Of a DNA stretch of 64,000 bases, positions 62,809 through 64,000 are shown one piece after another. The stretch is from Elusimicrobiota bacterium. GTDB taxonomy: Bacteria; Elusimicrobiota; Elusimicrobia; FEN-1173. Position 1 is the stretch's first letter; every line of letters begins with the position of its first letter. The notes beneath the pieces were generated by a model. It saw only the letters and a list, made by a program, of their open reading frames with translations. It was not told the origin of the DNA and ran no database searches. The stretch is from contig JADKHR010000001.1 in assembly GCA_016721625.1 (NCBI GenBank), positions 1,612,001-1,676,000 on the forward strand, in the 5' to 3' direction. Made by a program: the position numbers and the translations under genes.

Positions 62809-62881
62809 CTTGCCTTCTGGCAACAAGAAAGTTGGCTAAACAGAGATCATCATCTATTTCAGCGAGAGGGCTTAAACCAAC

Positions 62882-64000
62882 ATGGACGTTGAAATCCCAA
62901 AGGTCTCTCTTTCTCCCCAAGAAAACGAAATGGATATCTTGATTCGGGCCCGCTACCCCCTCATATACATGGTGAGCTGGGAGGAGGCCCGGGCCGAGGC
63001 GCTTTTGGCCCGGATGGCCCAGCGGCAAGGCAAGAACCTGTTCTTCTGGTCCGCCACACGGGGCTTGGCGGAGCACCCTTTCCCAGGAACAGGCAATGCC
63101 GCCGATCCGATTCAAGCCTTGGAACAGGTGGCTGTGTCCAAACAAAAAGCCCTCTTCGTCTTTAAAGATTTTCACCCCCATTTGCAGGACCCCAAGGTTA
63201 TTCGCCGACTTCGGGATCTGGTGACAGATCTCAAATCGAGTTACAAAACATTGGTTTTCCTTTCCCCCCTCCTCACGATCCCCTTGGAACTTGAAAAAGA
63301 TATCACCGTCATCGATTATGACCTCCCCGACTTTGGTGAGATGGCCTCCCTGGTGGATGAGTCCCTGGCCCAAGCCAAGGGGAAGGTCCCTTTTGAGTTC
63401 AACGCCGACGACCGAGAAAAAATCGTCCAGGCCGCGCTGGGCATGACTCTTTCCGAAGCCGAGAACGCCTTGGCCCGCTCCATCGTGGACGGGCCCACCC
63501 TCACGGTGGAAGAAATCAAAGATACCCTGCTCAAAGAAACCAAACAAATTATCCGCAAGTCCCGCCTTTTGGAATATTTTGAGGCCCAGCAGGCCTTCGC
63601 TGACATTGGCGGTCTGGACCTGCTTAAACATTGGCTGGAAAAACGCGGCAATGGGTTCTCGGAAAAGGCCCGCAAGTTTGGCCTTCCCGAGCCAAAAGGC
63701 ATTTTGTTGATGGGGGTCCAAGGATGCGGCAAATCATTGACATGCAAAGCGATTAGCGGTCTTTGGAAACTGCCATTGCTCCGTTTGGATATGGGCTCCA
63801 TCTTTGGTCAATACGTCGGCCAATCCGAGGAAAACATGCGGAAAGCCATCAAAACGGCGGAATCCGTAGCGCCCTGCGTTCTCTGGCTGGACGAAATCGA
63901 AAAAGGATTTTCCGGGAGCCAGTCCTCCGGCGCGGTGGACGCCGGCACCACCAACCGGATTTTCTCCACTTTTTTGACCTGGCTTCAGGAGAAGCAAAAA
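62882..64000 (+). CDS. Ycf46-like AAA+ ATPase (3' end outside window)
   Basis: 373 codons are visible from ATG 62882. Residues 1-250 are a RecA-like degenerate domain ([69 protein letters not shown]), then the AAA+ module. Walker A is [17 protein letters not shown], pore-loop-like region [18 protein letters not shown], Walker [15 protein letters not shown]. This double-domain layout is the Ycf46/'uncharacterized AAA domain' group found in cyanobacteria, plastids and many bacteria. The role is poorly defined. Confidence 0.88.
   Translation, partial: MDVEIPKVSLSPQENEMDILIRARYPLIYMVSWEEARAEALLARMAQRQGKNLFFWSATRGLAEHPFPGTGNAADPIQALEQVAVSKQKALFVFKDFHPHLQDPKVIRRLRDLVTDLKSSYKTLVFLSPLLTIPLELEKDITVIDYDLPDFGEMASLVDESLAQAKGKVPFEFNADDREKIVQAALGMTLSEAENALARSIVDGPTLTVEEIKDTLLKETKQIIRKSRLLEYFEAQQAFADIGGLDLLKHWLEKRGNGFSEKARKFGLPEPKGILLMGVQGCGKSLTCKAISGLWKLPLLRLDMGSIFGQYVGQSEENMRKAIKTAESVAPCVLWLDEIEKGFSGSQSSGAVDAGTTNRIFSTFLTWLQEKQK

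Overview
The window looks like a chromosomal segment of a GC-rich Gram-negative (diderm) bacterium. It encodes outer-membrane beta-barrel, FecR-like and lipoprotein genes, type IV pilins and housekeeping enzymes. The pilin leaders and the many scattered DUF4143 ATPase and palindromic repeat copies remind me of free-living Elusimicrobiota, but that placement is an inference, not a proof. Most genes from 1 to 36.9 kb lie on the minus strand in tight runs with ATGA, GTGA or TTGA stop/start overlaps.

Layout: (i) 1-3.9 kb, FecR / outer-membrane barrel / secreted regulatory-like genes, with frame problems. (ii) 4-8 kb, the tmk-holB-metG-tatD operon. (iii) 8-12 kb, two DUF4143 AAA ATPases set among repeats, a MITE-like element and an ISL3 transposase remnant. 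(iv) 12-17.2 kb, a minor-pseudopilin operon with an unusually large PilV-like protein. (v) 17.2-25 kb, wecB, wecA-like, glyA, tsaC/sua5, argJ, a small zinc ribbon, argC and rsmI. (vi) 25.5-32.7 kb, a PurD-like ATP-grasp gene and a lipid/lipoprotein run (LplT-PlsC-Aas fusion, PAP2, DUF4105/Lnb-like, metal-dependent hydrolase). (vii) 33.5-39.2 kb, VWA and VIT-VWA proteins, then two near-duplicate pilin genes with a Fic gene between them. (viii) 39.3-49 kb, a very large alpha-2-macroglobulin with an intact thioester motif, zf-TFIIB protein, metF, HAMP protein, beta-carbonic anhydrase and an unknown secreted protein.

The most notable region is 49.07-57.47 kb, an integron. It has an IntI-type tyrosine recombinase on the plus strand, an attI-side junction with a good candidate Pc promoter, and about 7 kb of minus-strand cassettes separated by about eleven attC sites plus one half-site. 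Payloads are small membrane or secreted proteins, a PD-(D/E)XK/zinc-ribbon nuclease, a broken HNH nuclease, a RelE/ParE-like toxin-antitoxin pair and several unknowns. An IS256-family element (1429 bp, 9-bp target duplication) has inserted into one cassette gene. The uninterrupted gene can be rebuilt in frame.

Right of the integron lie mnmG (gidA), rsmG (gidB), a TPR protein and a rhomboid protease, then one perfect and one near-perfect ParB parS site, then a Ycf46-like AAA+ ATPase running off the window. The gid genes with parS suggest proximity to the replication origin. A recurring feature is genes broken by what looks like one missing base in a short homopolymer (FecR, PilX-like, PurD-like, Aas, Fic, IS256 transposase). 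This pattern fits sequencing error better than real decay. I found no CRISPR array, rRNA or convincing tRNA.
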